DNA of 64,000 nucleotides from positions 2,418,001 to 2,482,000 of the forward strand of contig NZ_CP030047.1 of the NCBI RefSeq assembly GCF_015291625.1, read 5' to 3'. Source of the DNA: Bradyrhizobium sp. CCBAU 53421 (GTDB taxonomy: Bacteria; Pseudomonadota; Alphaproteobacteria; Rhizobiales; Xanthobacteraceae). A program made the translations under genes and the position numbers. Below, in pieces: positions 52,093 to 60,206 of the stretch; position 1 is the first letter of the stretch; the number at the start of each line of letters is the position of its first letter. The notes beneath the pieces were generated by a model. That model worked only from the letters and a program-made list of their open reading frames with translations. It made no database searches and was not told the DNA's origin.

Positions 52093-54225
52093 CTACACGC
52101 TGCCGACGGTCTTCAGCCGGGCCCGCGGATGGATCTCGGCCTGCGACAAAACCGTGGTCTGCGAGCGGAACCGTTCCACCAGCGAGCGAACGAACGGCCG
52201 GATCGCGGCCGACGTCACCAGCACCGGCGCCTCGCCTTCGCGCGCCGCCTGCTCGAAGGCGTTGCGCACGGCGGTCATGAACTCCGACAGCTTGGAGGGC
52301 TGCATCGCCAGGCTGCGATCGTCGCCGGTACCTACGATCGACTCGGCGAAGGCCTGTTCCCAGCGCGCCGACAGCGCGATCAGCGGCAGATAGCCGTTCG
52401 GCGAGGTGTTCTGGGCGCAGATCTGCCGCGCCAGCCGGGCACGGACATGTTCGACCATGGTGGCCGGATTGCGCGAGAACGCCAGCGCGTCGGCGATGCC
52501 CTCGAGGATGGTGGAGAGGTCGCGGATCGAAATCCGCTCGGAGAGCAGCAATTGGAGCACGCGCTGGATGCCCGACACCGTGACCTGGCTCGGCACGATG
52601 TCCTTGATCAGCTCGCCTTGCTCCTTCGGCAGGTCCTTCAGCAGCTTCTGCACCTCGCCGTAGGACAGCAAGTCCGCCATGTTGGTCTTGAGCAGCTCGG
52701 TCAGGTGGGTCGACAGCACGGTGGCGGCGTCGACCACGGTGTAGCCCTTGAGCGCGGCTTCTTCCTTCAGGCCGGCGTCGACCCAGGTTGCGGGCAGGCC
52801 GAAGGTCGGCTCGATGGTGTGGATGCCGGGCAGCTGCACCTGGTTGCCGGCGGGGTCCATGACCATGAACTGGCTCGGCCAGATCTTGCCGGAGCCGGCG
52901 TCGACTTCCTTGATCTTGATGGCGTAGCTGTTGGCCTCGAGCTGCACATTGTCGAGGATGCGCACCGCCGGCATCACAAAGCCCATCTCGATCGCGAGCG
53001 AACGGCGCAGCGCCTTGATCTGCTCGGTGAGGCGGTCGGTGCCGTCGGGTCCGTTGACCAGCGGCAGCAGCGCGTAGCCGAGCTCGATCTTGAGGTCGTC
53101 GATCTTCAGCGCGGCGGCGATCGGCTCTTCCGCGGCGGCAGCGGCGGCGGCCGCGGCTGCCGCAGGGGCGGCGGCTGCGGCCGTTTCGGCCGCCTTGGCC
53201 GCCCGCTTCTGGTTGCGGGCATTCCAGGCCAGCATCGCGGCGCCGGAGCCGAGCGCGAGGAACGGCAGGGTCGGAATGCCCGGCAACAGCGCCAGCACCA
53301 GCATGACGCCGGCCGACATGCCGAGCGCCTGCGGATAGCCGGAGAGCTGGCGCATCAGCGCCTTGTCGGCGGCGCCGGAGATGCCGGCCTTGGACACCAG
53401 GAGGCCGGCGGCGGTCGAGACGATCAGCGCCGGCACCTGGGTGACGAGGCCGTCGCCGACCGTCAGCACGGTGTAGGTGCGGGCGGCTTCGCTGAAGGAG
53501 AGGCCCTGCTGCGCGACGCCGATGATGATGCCGCCGACGATGTTGATGCCGACGATCAGGAGGCCGGCGATGGCGTCGCCGCGGACGAATTTCGAGGCAC
53601 CGTCCATCGCGCCGAAAAAGCCGCTTTCGTCTTCCAGCGCCTTGCGGCGCTCCTTGGCGGTCTTCTCGTCGATCAGGCCGGCGGACAGGTCGGCGTCGAT
53701 CGCCATCTGCTTGCCGGGCATCGAGTCCAACTGGAAGCGCGCCGCGACTTCGGCGATGCGGCCCGAACCCTTGGTGATGACCACGAAGTTCACGATCACC
53801 AGGATCGCGAACACGATGATGCCGATCACGAAGTTGCCGCCCATCACGAAGTTGCCGAAGGCTTCGATGACGTGGCCGGCGGCCGCCGTGCCTTCGTGGC
53901 CGTGGCTCAGGATCAGCCGGGTCGAGGCCATGTTCAGCGACAGCCGCAGCATGGTCGAGATCAGCAGGATGGTCGGGAACGACGAGAATTCCAGCGGCGC
54001 CTGGATGAACAGCGAGGTCATCAGGATCAGGATCGAGACCGTGATCGAGACCGCCAAAAAGAGGTCGAGCACGATCGAGGGCAGCGGCAGGATCAGCACC
54101 ACCAGGATGGTGAGGACGCCGAGCGCCAGCGCGAGATCGCCGCGCTTTAGGATGTCGCCGATCTCGCCGAGGCTCGGCAATCCGCCCTTGCCTGCCGTGC
54201 CCTGACCTGCCGTGACGTCGACCAT
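52093..54225 (-). CDS. flhA: Flagellar export gate protein FlhA
   Basis: From the ATG at 54225 (MVDVTAGQGTAGKGGLPSLG) the protein is 710 residues. An earlier start at 54339 gives 748. The membrane half has IVLDLFLAVSITVSILILMT, the conserved FHIPEP-type loop as SFPTILLISTMLRLSLNMAS, and KGSGRIAEVAARFQLDSMPG with KQMAIDADLSAGLID. After an Ala-rich linker comes the cytoplasmic domain (RALRRSLAIEMG-type, LSTHLTELLKTNMADLLSYG). The GGGGGAGAG before the ATG supports the later start. FlhA forms the export gate of the flagellar type III system. Confidence 0.95.
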   Translation of the reverse strand: MVDVTAGQGTAGKGGLPSLGEIGDILKRGDLALALGVLTILVVLILPLPSIVLDLFLAVSITVSILILMTSLFIQAPLEFSSFPTILLISTMLRLSLNMASTRLILSHGHEGTAAAGHVIEAFGNFVMGGNFVIGIIVFAILVIVNFVVITKGSGRIAEVAARFQLDSMPGKQMAIDADLSAGLIDEKTAKERRKALEDESGFFGAMDGASKFVRGDAIAGLLIVGINIVGGIIIGVAQQGLSFSEAARTYTVLTVGDGLVTQVPALIVSTAAGLLVSKAGISGAADKALMRQLSGYPQALGMSAGVMLVLALLPGIPTLPFLALGSGAAMLAWNARNQKRAAKAAETAAAAAPAAAAAAAAAAAEEPIAAALKIDDLKIELGYALLPLVNGPDGTDRLTEQIKALRRSLAIEMGFVMPAVRILDNVQLEANSYAIKIKEVDAGSGKIWPSQFMVMDPAGNQVQLPGIHTIEPTFGLPATWVDAGLKEEAALKGYTVVDAATVLSTHLTELLKTNMADLLSYGEVQKLLKDLPKEQGELIKDIVPSQVTVSGIQRVLQLLLSERISIRDLSTILEGIADALAFSRNPATMVEHVRARLARQICAQNTSPNGYLPLIALSARWEQAFAESIVGTGDDRSLAMQPSKLSEFMTAVRNAFEQAAREGEAPVLVTSAAIRPFVRSLVERFRSQTTVLSQAEIHPRARLKTVGSV

Positions 54226-54397
54226 GGTAGCCGCTCTCCCCCGCGACTGGCGGCTGCGGCCGCCAAGCGTCTGCGCGACGGCCGCAGGGCCGCCGTTCCG
54301 AAAGTGAGGCACCGCGCTGGCGTCCACGGGGTTCTCCACCCGTCATACGCGTTCGACGACACTCGACTTCACTCGGCAATTCTTGCCGGGTGTATGG

Positions 54398-54412
54398 TTA
54401 GCAAAGGGTTAA
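54398..54412. promoter_or_regulatory. Candidate CtrA-binding box upstream of flhA
   Basis: TTAGCAAAGGGTTAA fits TTAA-N7-TTAA with one mismatch. It lies 173 bases upstream of the flhA start at 54225. It resembles the box upstream of cheA. Confidence 0.45.
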
Positions 54413-54473
54413 TAAGGGCCATCGAGGGCCCGCGCGGGAGGTCGCAGGCGGCTGGCACGCGGGATTCCCGGCC

Positions 54474-54512
54474 GGGGGGCGGGCGGGGGGCCGTCCGGCC
54501 GTTCCGGGGGGG
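54474..54512 (+). other. G-run cluster, possible G-quadruplex
   Basis: Runs of six, three, six and seven G lie at 54474-54479, 54481-54483, 54485-54490 and 54506-54512. Four G tracts on one strand can fold into a quadruplex. It stands between flhA's promoter region and the convergent end of the gene at 54519. Confidence 0.55.
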
Positions 54513-54518
54513 CGCGGT

Positions 54519-54815
54519 CTATCTCAGCGCGCCGAGCACGACGCCCGATGCGGCGATGATACCGAGCGTGATCACGCTGGCGCGCCACAGCAATTGCTGC
54601 CGGGCGGCGCGCCGGTCGTGGAAGGCCAGCCAGTCGTGGACAAAGCCCGCGGGGATGTCGAACACCACGGCAAGCTCGTCGCGATGGTGCGTCTCATGCT
54701 CGCAAAACATCGTCCGGACCGTCGGCACGCCCAGCCGCTCGAGCTCGCAATGCCATTCCCAGGCATGCTTGCCGTTGGTCCAGCGATTTTCGAAAGGGAT
54801 CACGTGTGATGTCAT
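54519..54815 (-). CDS. Hypothetical protein with C-terminal membrane helix
   Basis: The 98-residue product starts MTSHVIPFENRWTNGKHAWE and has WEWHCELERLGVPTVRTMFC and a His/Glu-rich HETHHRDELAVVFDIPAGFV. It ends with a membrane helix (ASVITLGIIAASGVVLGALR). The HETHH motif could bind metal, but I know no family. The later ATG fits better than the one six codons upstream. Confidence 0.6.
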   Translation of the reverse strand: MTSHVIPFENRWTNGKHAWEWHCELERLGVPTVRTMFCEHETHHRDELAVVFDIPAGFVHDWLAFHDRRAARQQLLWRASVITLGIIAASGVVLGALR

Positions 54816-54916
54816 GACGAGCCTCCGGCTCACCCTGAACCCACGTGGTTAGTCTAGCTCAACATACGGATCGGCGCGAGATCGGCGTCGGCCGTCCCGG
54901 ACCGATCGTGGCCGCG

Positions 54917-55126
54917 TCAATTGGCCGACGGCGTCCATCTGCGCCAATGCGTCGGCTGGATGTCGAGATGCCGGCTGCTGGTATGCTCGACCCATTCGGC
55001 CCCGTCCCGGTGGCACGGGAACATCAGCGCGTGGACCATGCCGTCATAGTCGAGGACACAGACCTCGAGCTCCCGGTCCGACGGCGCCGACGCAACGGGT
55101 AACCACTCTGCTGACGACGAATGCAT
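54917..55126 (-). CDS. Small hypothetical protein, Trp-rich
   Basis: The 69-residue product MHSSSAEWLPVASAPSDREL continues EVCVLDYDGMVHALMFPCHR and HLDIQPTHWRRWTPSAN. The spaced W and the RWTP end resemble a small DUF551-like domain often encoded near phage or surface genes. Neighbours give no context. The long upstream open frame is not used because its residues are not protein-like. Confidence 0.6.
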   Translation of the reverse strand: MHSSSAEWLPVASAPSDRELEVCVLDYDGMVHALMFPCHRDGAEWVEHTSSRHLDIQPTHWRRWTPSAN

Positions 55127-55396
55127 GACGATCCTCCGACAGTGTGCGCTTCGATCCTCTACCTTGCGAGCTGCGCGCCATCCGGGCGGGATGATAGGTC
55201 CGGACGGCGAGCTGCCAATGTGAACCGGCTCGCATTGTAGCAGTTTTTTCTCATCAGCATGGATCACGGTTCGGCGGACGATATTCCCGCTCGATCGCTC
55301 TGGCCGCGAGCGCTGCGGTGCACGAGGTGGATTGAACTTTCGCGGCCCTGCCTCCGACCAAACGCCAGCAACGCCACCCATCCGCCAGAGGCATCG

Positions 55397-55837
55397 ATGT
55401 CGAACCGGGCAGGTCGAACCGTCACAGCGGGGTTTGCCGCCGCGATCGCGCTGCTGTCGGCGCCGGCGTCCGCCGTCACGCTGCCGGACGACCGGGCGTG
55501 GATGATCCGCATGATCGCCTGCAAGGGTAACGGCGTCCAGATGGAGGTCTACCTGCCGCAATCCGTCGTCTTCGCGCATGGCGGCATGGCCGCGGGCAAG
55601 ACGGCGGACGGCTACTACACACTCGATCTGACCGAGCTCAACAAGGGCAAGGACCTCGAGCCGGTGCATGTGACGATGAGCGCGGACAAGAAGTCCGTCA
55701 CCATCGACCAGTACACGCGCGGCTTGCCGCCGACCCGCATACCGGTCGGCGGCGGCACCGTGGATTTCGATCAGCGCTTCGGCACCGGCGCGAAGTGCGG
55801 GCCGTTCCAGGCGCAGGATCCGAACTTCGGCAATTGA
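55397..55837 (+). CDS. Secreted hypothetical protein (146 residues)
   Basis: The product starts MSNRAGRTVTAGFAAAIALL, a signal peptide ending near ASA. The mature part includes DRAWMIRMIACKGNGVQMEV, YTLDLTELNKGKDLEPVHVT and KCGPFQAQDPNFGN. It looks like a soluble periplasmic protein with two Cys that could pair. I recognise no family. The MFS gene starts 45 bases later and may be linked. Confidence 0.7.
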   Translation: MSNRAGRTVTAGFAAAIALLSAPASAVTLPDDRAWMIRMIACKGNGVQMEVYLPQSVVFAHGGMAAGKTADGYYTLDLTELNKGKDLEPVHVTMSADKKSVTIDQYTRGLPPTRIPVGGGTVDFDQRFGTGAKCGPFQAQDPNFGN

Positions 55838-55882
55838 AGCGCCGCACGCATCGTTGAAAGCGATGCGTCCCCTTGCTGGCGC

Positions 55883-57181
55883 ATGCCTAATCTCTCGGCA
55901 ACGTGGCTTGACCCGGAGGCAAATGCCGACGAAGTTCCGCGTGCCGTGGTAATTTCTTCTGAATATTCCCCTGAAGCCGCAGTGTTCATTCCCGACTCGC
56001 GCCGGGCATGGCTGCGCCTTGCCGTCGCCGTCGTGATCGGCTCGCTCGGCAGCGTCGGCATGTGGTCGGTCGTGGTGGCGTTGCCGGCGGTGCAGACCGA
56101 CTTCGGCGCGACCCGCGGAACGGCCTCGCTCGCCTTCACGATGGTGATGCTCGGCTTCGGCCTCGGCCAGGTCGTGACCGGCAAGATCAGCGACCGCTAC
56201 GGCATCGTCGCGGCGATCGGCGCCGGGATCGGCATCCTCGGCCTCGGCTATGTCTGCGCCGGCTACGCGGCGTCGATCTGGGCCTTCATCCTGCTGCATT
56301 TCGCGATCGGCCTGTCATCGGCCGCGACCTTCGGCCCGCTGATGGCGGAAGCCTCGCACTGGTTCGAGCGCTACCGCGGCCTCGCGGTCGCGATCGCCGC
56401 CAGCGGCAATTATGTCGGCGGCACGGTGTGGCCCCCGCTGGTCAATTTCGGCATGCAGAGCGTCGGCTGGCGCACCACCCATATCGCGATCGGCATCTTC
56501 ACCGCGATCGCGATGGCGGTCGCGCTCGTGGTGCTGCGTCTGCTGATGGGCGCGGCGACCCGGCGCAGCCACGTCAACGCGGCGCCGCCGCGGGTCGACA
56601 TGCGGCTCTCCACCAACGCGCTGACCGCGATCCTGTCGCTGGCGTCGATCGCCTGCTGCGTGGCGATGTCGATGCCGCAGGTTCACATCGTCGCCTATTG
56701 CGGCGATCTCGGCTACGGCGTGGCGCGCGGCGCCGAGATGCTGTCGCTGATGCTCGGCTTCGGCATCATCAGCCGGATCGGCTCCGGGTTCCTCGCCGAC
56801 CGGATCGGCGGCATCCGCACGCTGCTGATCGGCTCGATCGCGCAGGGCGCAGCGCTGCTGTTCTACCTGTTCTTCGACAGCCTGACCTCGCTCTACATCA
56901 TCTCGGCGATGTTCGGCCTGTTCCAGGGCGGCATCGTGCCGAGCTACGCCATCATCGTGCGCGAGGCGATGCCGGCCTCCGAGGCCGCGACCCGGATCGG
57001 CATCGTGATCTTCGCCTCGGTGTTCGGCATGTCCTTTGGGGGCTGGATCTCGGGCGTGATCTTCGACGCCACCGGCTCCTATGCCGCGGCCTTCGCCAAC
57101 GGCCTCGCCTGGAACCTGCTCAATGTCAGCATCATCCTGCTGCTCCTGATGCGGTCGCGGCAGCGGCTGGCGATCGCCTGA
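55883..57181 (+). CDS. MFS transporter
   Basis: The 432-residue protein has twelve predicted membrane helices and family motifs: GLGQVVTGKISDRYGIVAAI (motif A in loop 2-3) and GGYVGGTVW-type sequence before LVNFGMQSVGWRTTHIAIGI. The second half repeats the pattern with SRIGSGFLADRIGGIRTLLI. It resembles the monocarboxylate/oxalate-formate branch. The substrate is unknown. It converges with the MarR gene (4 bases apart), which may or may not control it. Confidence 0.9.
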   Translation: MPNLSATWLDPEANADEVPRAVVISSEYSPEAAVFIPDSRRAWLRLAVAVVIGSLGSVGMWSVVVALPAVQTDFGATRGTASLAFTMVMLGFGLGQVVTGKISDRYGIVAAIGAGIGILGLGYVCAGYAASIWAFILLHFAIGLSSAATFGPLMAEASHWFERYRGLAVAIAASGNYVGGTVWPPLVNFGMQSVGWRTTHIAIGIFTAIAMAVALVVLRLLMGAATRRSHVNAAPPRVDMRLSTNALTAILSLASIACCVAMSMPQVHIVAYCGDLGYGVARGAEMLSLMLGFGIISRIGSGFLADRIGGIRTLLIGSIAQGAALLFYLFFDSLTSLYIISAMFGLFQGGIVPSYAIIVREAMPASEAATRIGIVIFASVFGMSFGGWISGVIFDATGSYAAAFANGLAWNLLNVSIILLLLMRSRQRLAIA

Positions 57182-57185
57182 TCCA

Positions 57186-57677
57186 CTAAAGGTCGACCGA
57201 GATGCGCGCGATCGCCTTTTCCAGGCGGTTCTTGATCGAGTCCATCTTGCCGGTCAGTTGCTGCAGCTCGCGCAGGTCGAGGTCGGCATAGACGAACGCG
57301 TTCAACTCCTTGCGCTGCGCGGACAGGTTCGCCATCTGCTTCTTGGCGTGCTCGGTCAGCGACAGGTTCACGACCCGGGCATCCTCGCTCGAGTTTTTGC
57401 GGCGCAGCAGGTTCTTCTTCTCGAGCAGTTTCGACTGCGTCACCACAAACGACTGATCGACGCGCAGCGCCCGCGAAACCGCGCCGACCGGCAGGCCGAC
57501 ATTGCGGTCCTCGGCATTCGCCAGCACCGTCATGATCATCCATTGCGGCCCGGTGATTCCGATCATCTTGGCCCAGATGCTGCGCAACTCGTCGAGGCGG
57601 ATGCTGGTCGACACGATCTCCCAAGCCAATCGTTCAGCCGCGTCCTGCACTTTGTCGGTCGATTTGCGCTCGGTCAT
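57186..57677 (-). CDS. MarR family transcriptional regulator
   Basis: From the ATG at 57677 (MTERKSTDKVQDAAERLAWE) the protein is 163 residues. The winged helix is LPVGAVSRALRVDQSFVVTQ with SKLLEKKNLLRRKNSSEDAR as the wing; the final helices (LQQLTGKMDSIKNRLEKAIA) dimerise. There is no Cys cluster, unlike the MarR at 6106. The earlier in-frame start would add 38 residues of unlikely sequence. Its targets could be itself or the porin to the right. Confidence 0.9.
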   Translation of the reverse strand: MTERKSTDKVQDAAERLAWEIVSTSIRLDELRSIWAKMIGITGPQWMIMTVLANAEDRNVGLPVGAVSRALRVDQSFVVTQSKLLEKKNLLRRKNSSEDARVVNLSLTEHAKKQMANLSAQRKELNAFVYADLDLRELQQLTGKMDSIKNRLEKAIARISVDL

Positions 57678-58005
57678 GACGTACCTTAACAAAAATTCAT
57701 CTTCACAGATATCGAGCAATTTTTGAAGCGGCCGTCCTGACGAAAATGTTCGTCGAGGCGTTGCCTGAATGACACATGGGTGCGCAAACATAGAATGACT
57801 AACTAATATAAGTTGAATATGTGACTGCCCAATTGCATTGTTCCCCGTCGTAGATGGGGGGCATCCACCATCTCACGCCTGCAGTGGCCGAGTTGACCAC
57901 GAGCATCTTGAAAATGGCTGCGCCGCAGCGGTTTTCGGGAGGGGAACGTCTGTCGCTTTGCCAGCAGTGCAAGGCATCACTTGAAGGCATCAGTTGGAGG
58001 ATAGC
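57678..58005. promoter_or_regulatory. Intergenic region between MarR and porin
   Basis: This 328-base gap holds the divergent promoters of marR and the porin. The part near 57795-57830 is AT-rich. No operator palindrome was found by eye, and no small gene is supported. Confidence 0.35.
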
Positions 58006-59565
58006 ATGAAGATAGTTAAGGGCCTTTTGTTGGGCTCGGCGGCCGCTCTCGCCGCGAGCAGTGGAGCCATGGCGGCCGACCTTCCGGTCAAGGCCAAGGC
58101 AGTCGAATACGTGAAGGTCTGCTCGCTCTATGGTCCGGGCTTCTACTTTATTCCCGGTACCGACACCTGCATCAAGCTGGGCGGCTACCTGCGCGTCGAC
58201 GTTCTGGCCAACACCAATTCGGATCACACCGGCAACTACGCCGGCGCCGGCGGCGCGCAGAACCGCTTCACCAACGGCTACACCTGGCGCTCGCGTGAAG
58301 ACCTCAACGTCGACACCCGCACCGCGACCGAATACGGCGTGGTCCGTACCTTCTTCGATGCGACCTTCAGCTGGACCTCGGACAGCTATGGCGCGGGCGC
58401 GGCAGCAGGCTCTACGGTCTACTCGCCGATCGGAACGTCTGCCGCCCCGAACAACGCAAGTGCGGGCGGTGTCGCCGCCGGCACGGTCGGCGTCTATTAC
58501 GCCTTCATCCAGTTCGCCGGCTTCACCATGGGTAAGGCGGTGTCGCAGTTCTCGGCGCCGTGGGCCAACTATCCGGGCAACAACTTCGACGGTCTCGTCG
58601 GCGGCGGCGGCACGATCACCGGCGTGAACCAGTTCACCTACACCGCGCAGTTCGGCAACGGCGTGTCGCTGTCCCTGTCGGCCCAGGATCAGTCGGCCTA
58701 CTATCAGGCCGGCGTGCAGAATCTCGGTGTGCAGGGTACCGGCGCGCTCGGTCCCTACGGCGCGAGCGACTATGCCGGCACGATCGCTCCGGATCTGGTC
58801 GCTTCTCTCCGCGTCGACCAGGCCTGGGGTCTGTTCCAGGCGTCGTTCGCGGCGCATGACAACCACGCGGCCTACTATGGCGCTACCGAGTTGACCGGTC
58901 ATCCGGACGACAAGTGGGGCTGGGCCGGCCAGTTGGCCCTGTCGATCAAGAACATCCCGACCGGACCTGGCGACACCATCAACTTGCAGGGCGTCTACAC
59001 CAACGGTGCGACGCGCTACAACATCCAGGATCTCTCGGGTGCCGGTGCGTTCACCTACTTCGGCAACTCCAGCGTTCCCGGCGCCTATCAGAGCATCGGC
59101 TTCGGCATCGCGCCGGACAGCGTGTTCGTCAGCGGCGGCTCGCAGCAGCTCATCACGACGTACGGCGTGCGCGGTGCGTACGTCCACAACTGGAATCCCT
59201 ATTGGAACACCAGCGTCTATGGTGCGTGGGCCCAGGTCAACTACAACAGCACCGCCAAAGGCTACATCTGCGGCCCGGGCGGAACTGGCGTGGGCGGATC
59301 GTTCGGCGTCCTGATCGGTGCCACCTCGAATCTGACCTCGTGCAACCCCGACTACAGCGTCGCTCAGATCGGTACGCAGACCCAGTGGACCCCGGTGAAG
59401 AACCTGACCTTCTCGGCTGACTTCACCTACACCCATCTGGATCAGAACTACGCGGGCACCATCACCTACCCGGGTAGCGCTGCGATCGGCAAGCCGGCCG
59501 CCGTGTACTCTCTCAGCAATCAGGATACCTACATGCTGCTGCTGCGCGCGCAGCGCAACTGGTAA
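58006..59565 (+). CDS. Major outer-membrane porin, Omp2/rhizobial type
   Basis: The 519-residue protein starts MKIVKGLLLGSAAALAASSG after a TTGGAGGATAGC ribosome site and has a clear signal peptide to AMAADLPVK. VCSLYGPGFYFIPGTDTCIK is the N-terminal signature of this family. The remainder is beta-rich with Tyr/Gly/Asn strands and ends in LLLRAQRNW, a C-terminal aromatic that fits outer-membrane insertion. It is a general diffusion porin and probably strongly expressed. A good terminator follows. Confidence 0.95.
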   Translation: MKIVKGLLLGSAAALAASSGAMAADLPVKAKAVEYVKVCSLYGPGFYFIPGTDTCIKLGGYLRVDVLANTNSDHTGNYAGAGGAQNRFTNGYTWRSREDLNVDTRTATEYGVVRTFFDATFSWTSDSYGAGAAAGSTVYSPIGTSAAPNNASAGGVAAGTVGVYYAFIQFAGFTMGKAVSQFSAPWANYPGNNFDGLVGGGGTITGVNQFTYTAQFGNGVSLSLSAQDQSAYYQAGVQNLGVQGTGALGPYGASDYAGTIAPDLVASLRVDQAWGLFQASFAAHDNHAAYYGATELTGHPDDKWGWAGQLALSIKNIPTGPGDTINLQGVYTNGATRYNIQDLSGAGAFTYFGNSSVPGAYQSIGFGIAPDSVFVSGGSQQLITTYGVRGAYVHNWNPYWNTSVYGAWAQVNYNSTAKGYICGPGGTGVGGSFGVLIGATSNLTSCNPDYSVAQIGTQTQWTPVKNLTFSADFTYTHLDQNYAGTITYPGSAAIGKPAAVYSLSNQDTYMLLLRAQRNW

Positions 59566-59594
59566 AGCCCGGTTGATCCGGACTTGATCGCTAC

Positions 59595-59632
59595 CAAAGC
59601 CTCGACAGAAAACTGTCGAGGCTTTGATTTTT
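59595..59632 (+). terminator. Rho-independent terminator after the porin
   Basis: CAAAGCCTCGACAG and CTGTCGAGGCTTTG enclose AAAA, followed by ATTTTT. Confidence 0.93.
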
Positions 59633-59674
59633 GAAAGAAGAGTCTGTTGTATGATTTACTAACATTAGTCTATC

Positions 59675-59743
59675 ATGTACAAACCAGATGTCGGTTGCTC
59701 TGCCGACCATGACGAGGAGATATCAGACTTCTTCATGAACTAG
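59675..59743 (+). CDS. Very short ORF (22 residues) or small RNA between two terminators
   Basis: The ORF MYKPDVGCSADHDEEISDFF plus MN ends just before a second terminator at 59749. No strong ribosome site precedes it. The transcript between the two terminators could be a small RNA. It is listed because a terminator with no gene before it needs an explanation. Confidence 0.35.
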   Translation: MYKPDVGCSADHDEEISDFFMN

Positions 59744-59748
59744 CCTCC

Positions 59749-59784
59749 AAAACCTCCGGCAATGCCCTGCCGGAGGTTTTTCAT
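59749..59784 (+). terminator. Second terminator downstream of the porin
   Basis: AAAACCTCCGGCA and TGCCGGAGGTTTT enclose ATGCCC, followed by TC and T-rich bases. It stands 120 bases after the first terminator. Confidence 0.9.
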
Positions 59785-60206
59785 TTGAGGGAGCGCGCGC
59801 GGTGCGGGGATATGCTCCCGCGCGCACTCAAGCGGTCTGACGTCGCGAAGTCACGGCTCAGTGACTGGTGGCGTGTTTATTCTCGCGATCCCGTGAGTGC
59901 GCTGGCATCGGAAACATTACCGAGCATTTGCTCGGCAACGATTGCCGCAGCAACATTCGGCTCTCAGGCATAGCCGCAACGCATTCCTGCGCCGCCATAT
60001 CGACATTTGCCGCCGCCGAATTACTTCAATTATATGAGGCAGCATTGGAATATTTTCTTGGGAGGGCCGCGTGATTGGCGGTTGCGATTTCGGCGCCAAT
60101 TTTGCGCGGCGACCGAAGCGGCGGCTCGTCGACACCAACAATAAGCGGACTCGTACCGATCACGCGTACCGGCAGCGGAGCCGGGCGCGCACGAGTTGAC
60201 AAAAAC
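59785..60206. other. 422-base stretch without a supported gene
   Basis: Open frames here do not look like proteins. The region includes an AT-rich part (about 60010-60060) that may carry the promoter of the hydrolase gene at 60207. Confidence 0.35.

Noticed and set aside
52048..54150. Long open frame on the plus strand across flhA
   Set aside because: It is antisense to flhA, with Arg/Gln/His-rich low-quality sequence caused by high GC content.
54455..54470. TGGCACG resembling a sigma-54 promoter upstream of flhA
   Set aside because: The -12 element TTGC is missing at the right distance, and the orientation does not suit flhA.
54917..56299. Long minus-strand open frame extending across the secreted hypothetical and the MFS gene
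   Set aside because: Only the last 69 residues look protein-like; the remainder shadows the opposite strand's genes.
57799..59436. Very long open frame antisense to the porin
   Set aside because: It is a codon shadow of the porin; its composition (Arg/Val-rich) is not protein-like and the porin reading is unmistakable.
59785..59973. 62-codon open frame
   Set aside because: There is no ribosome site, no recognisable composition, and the region looks like spacer.
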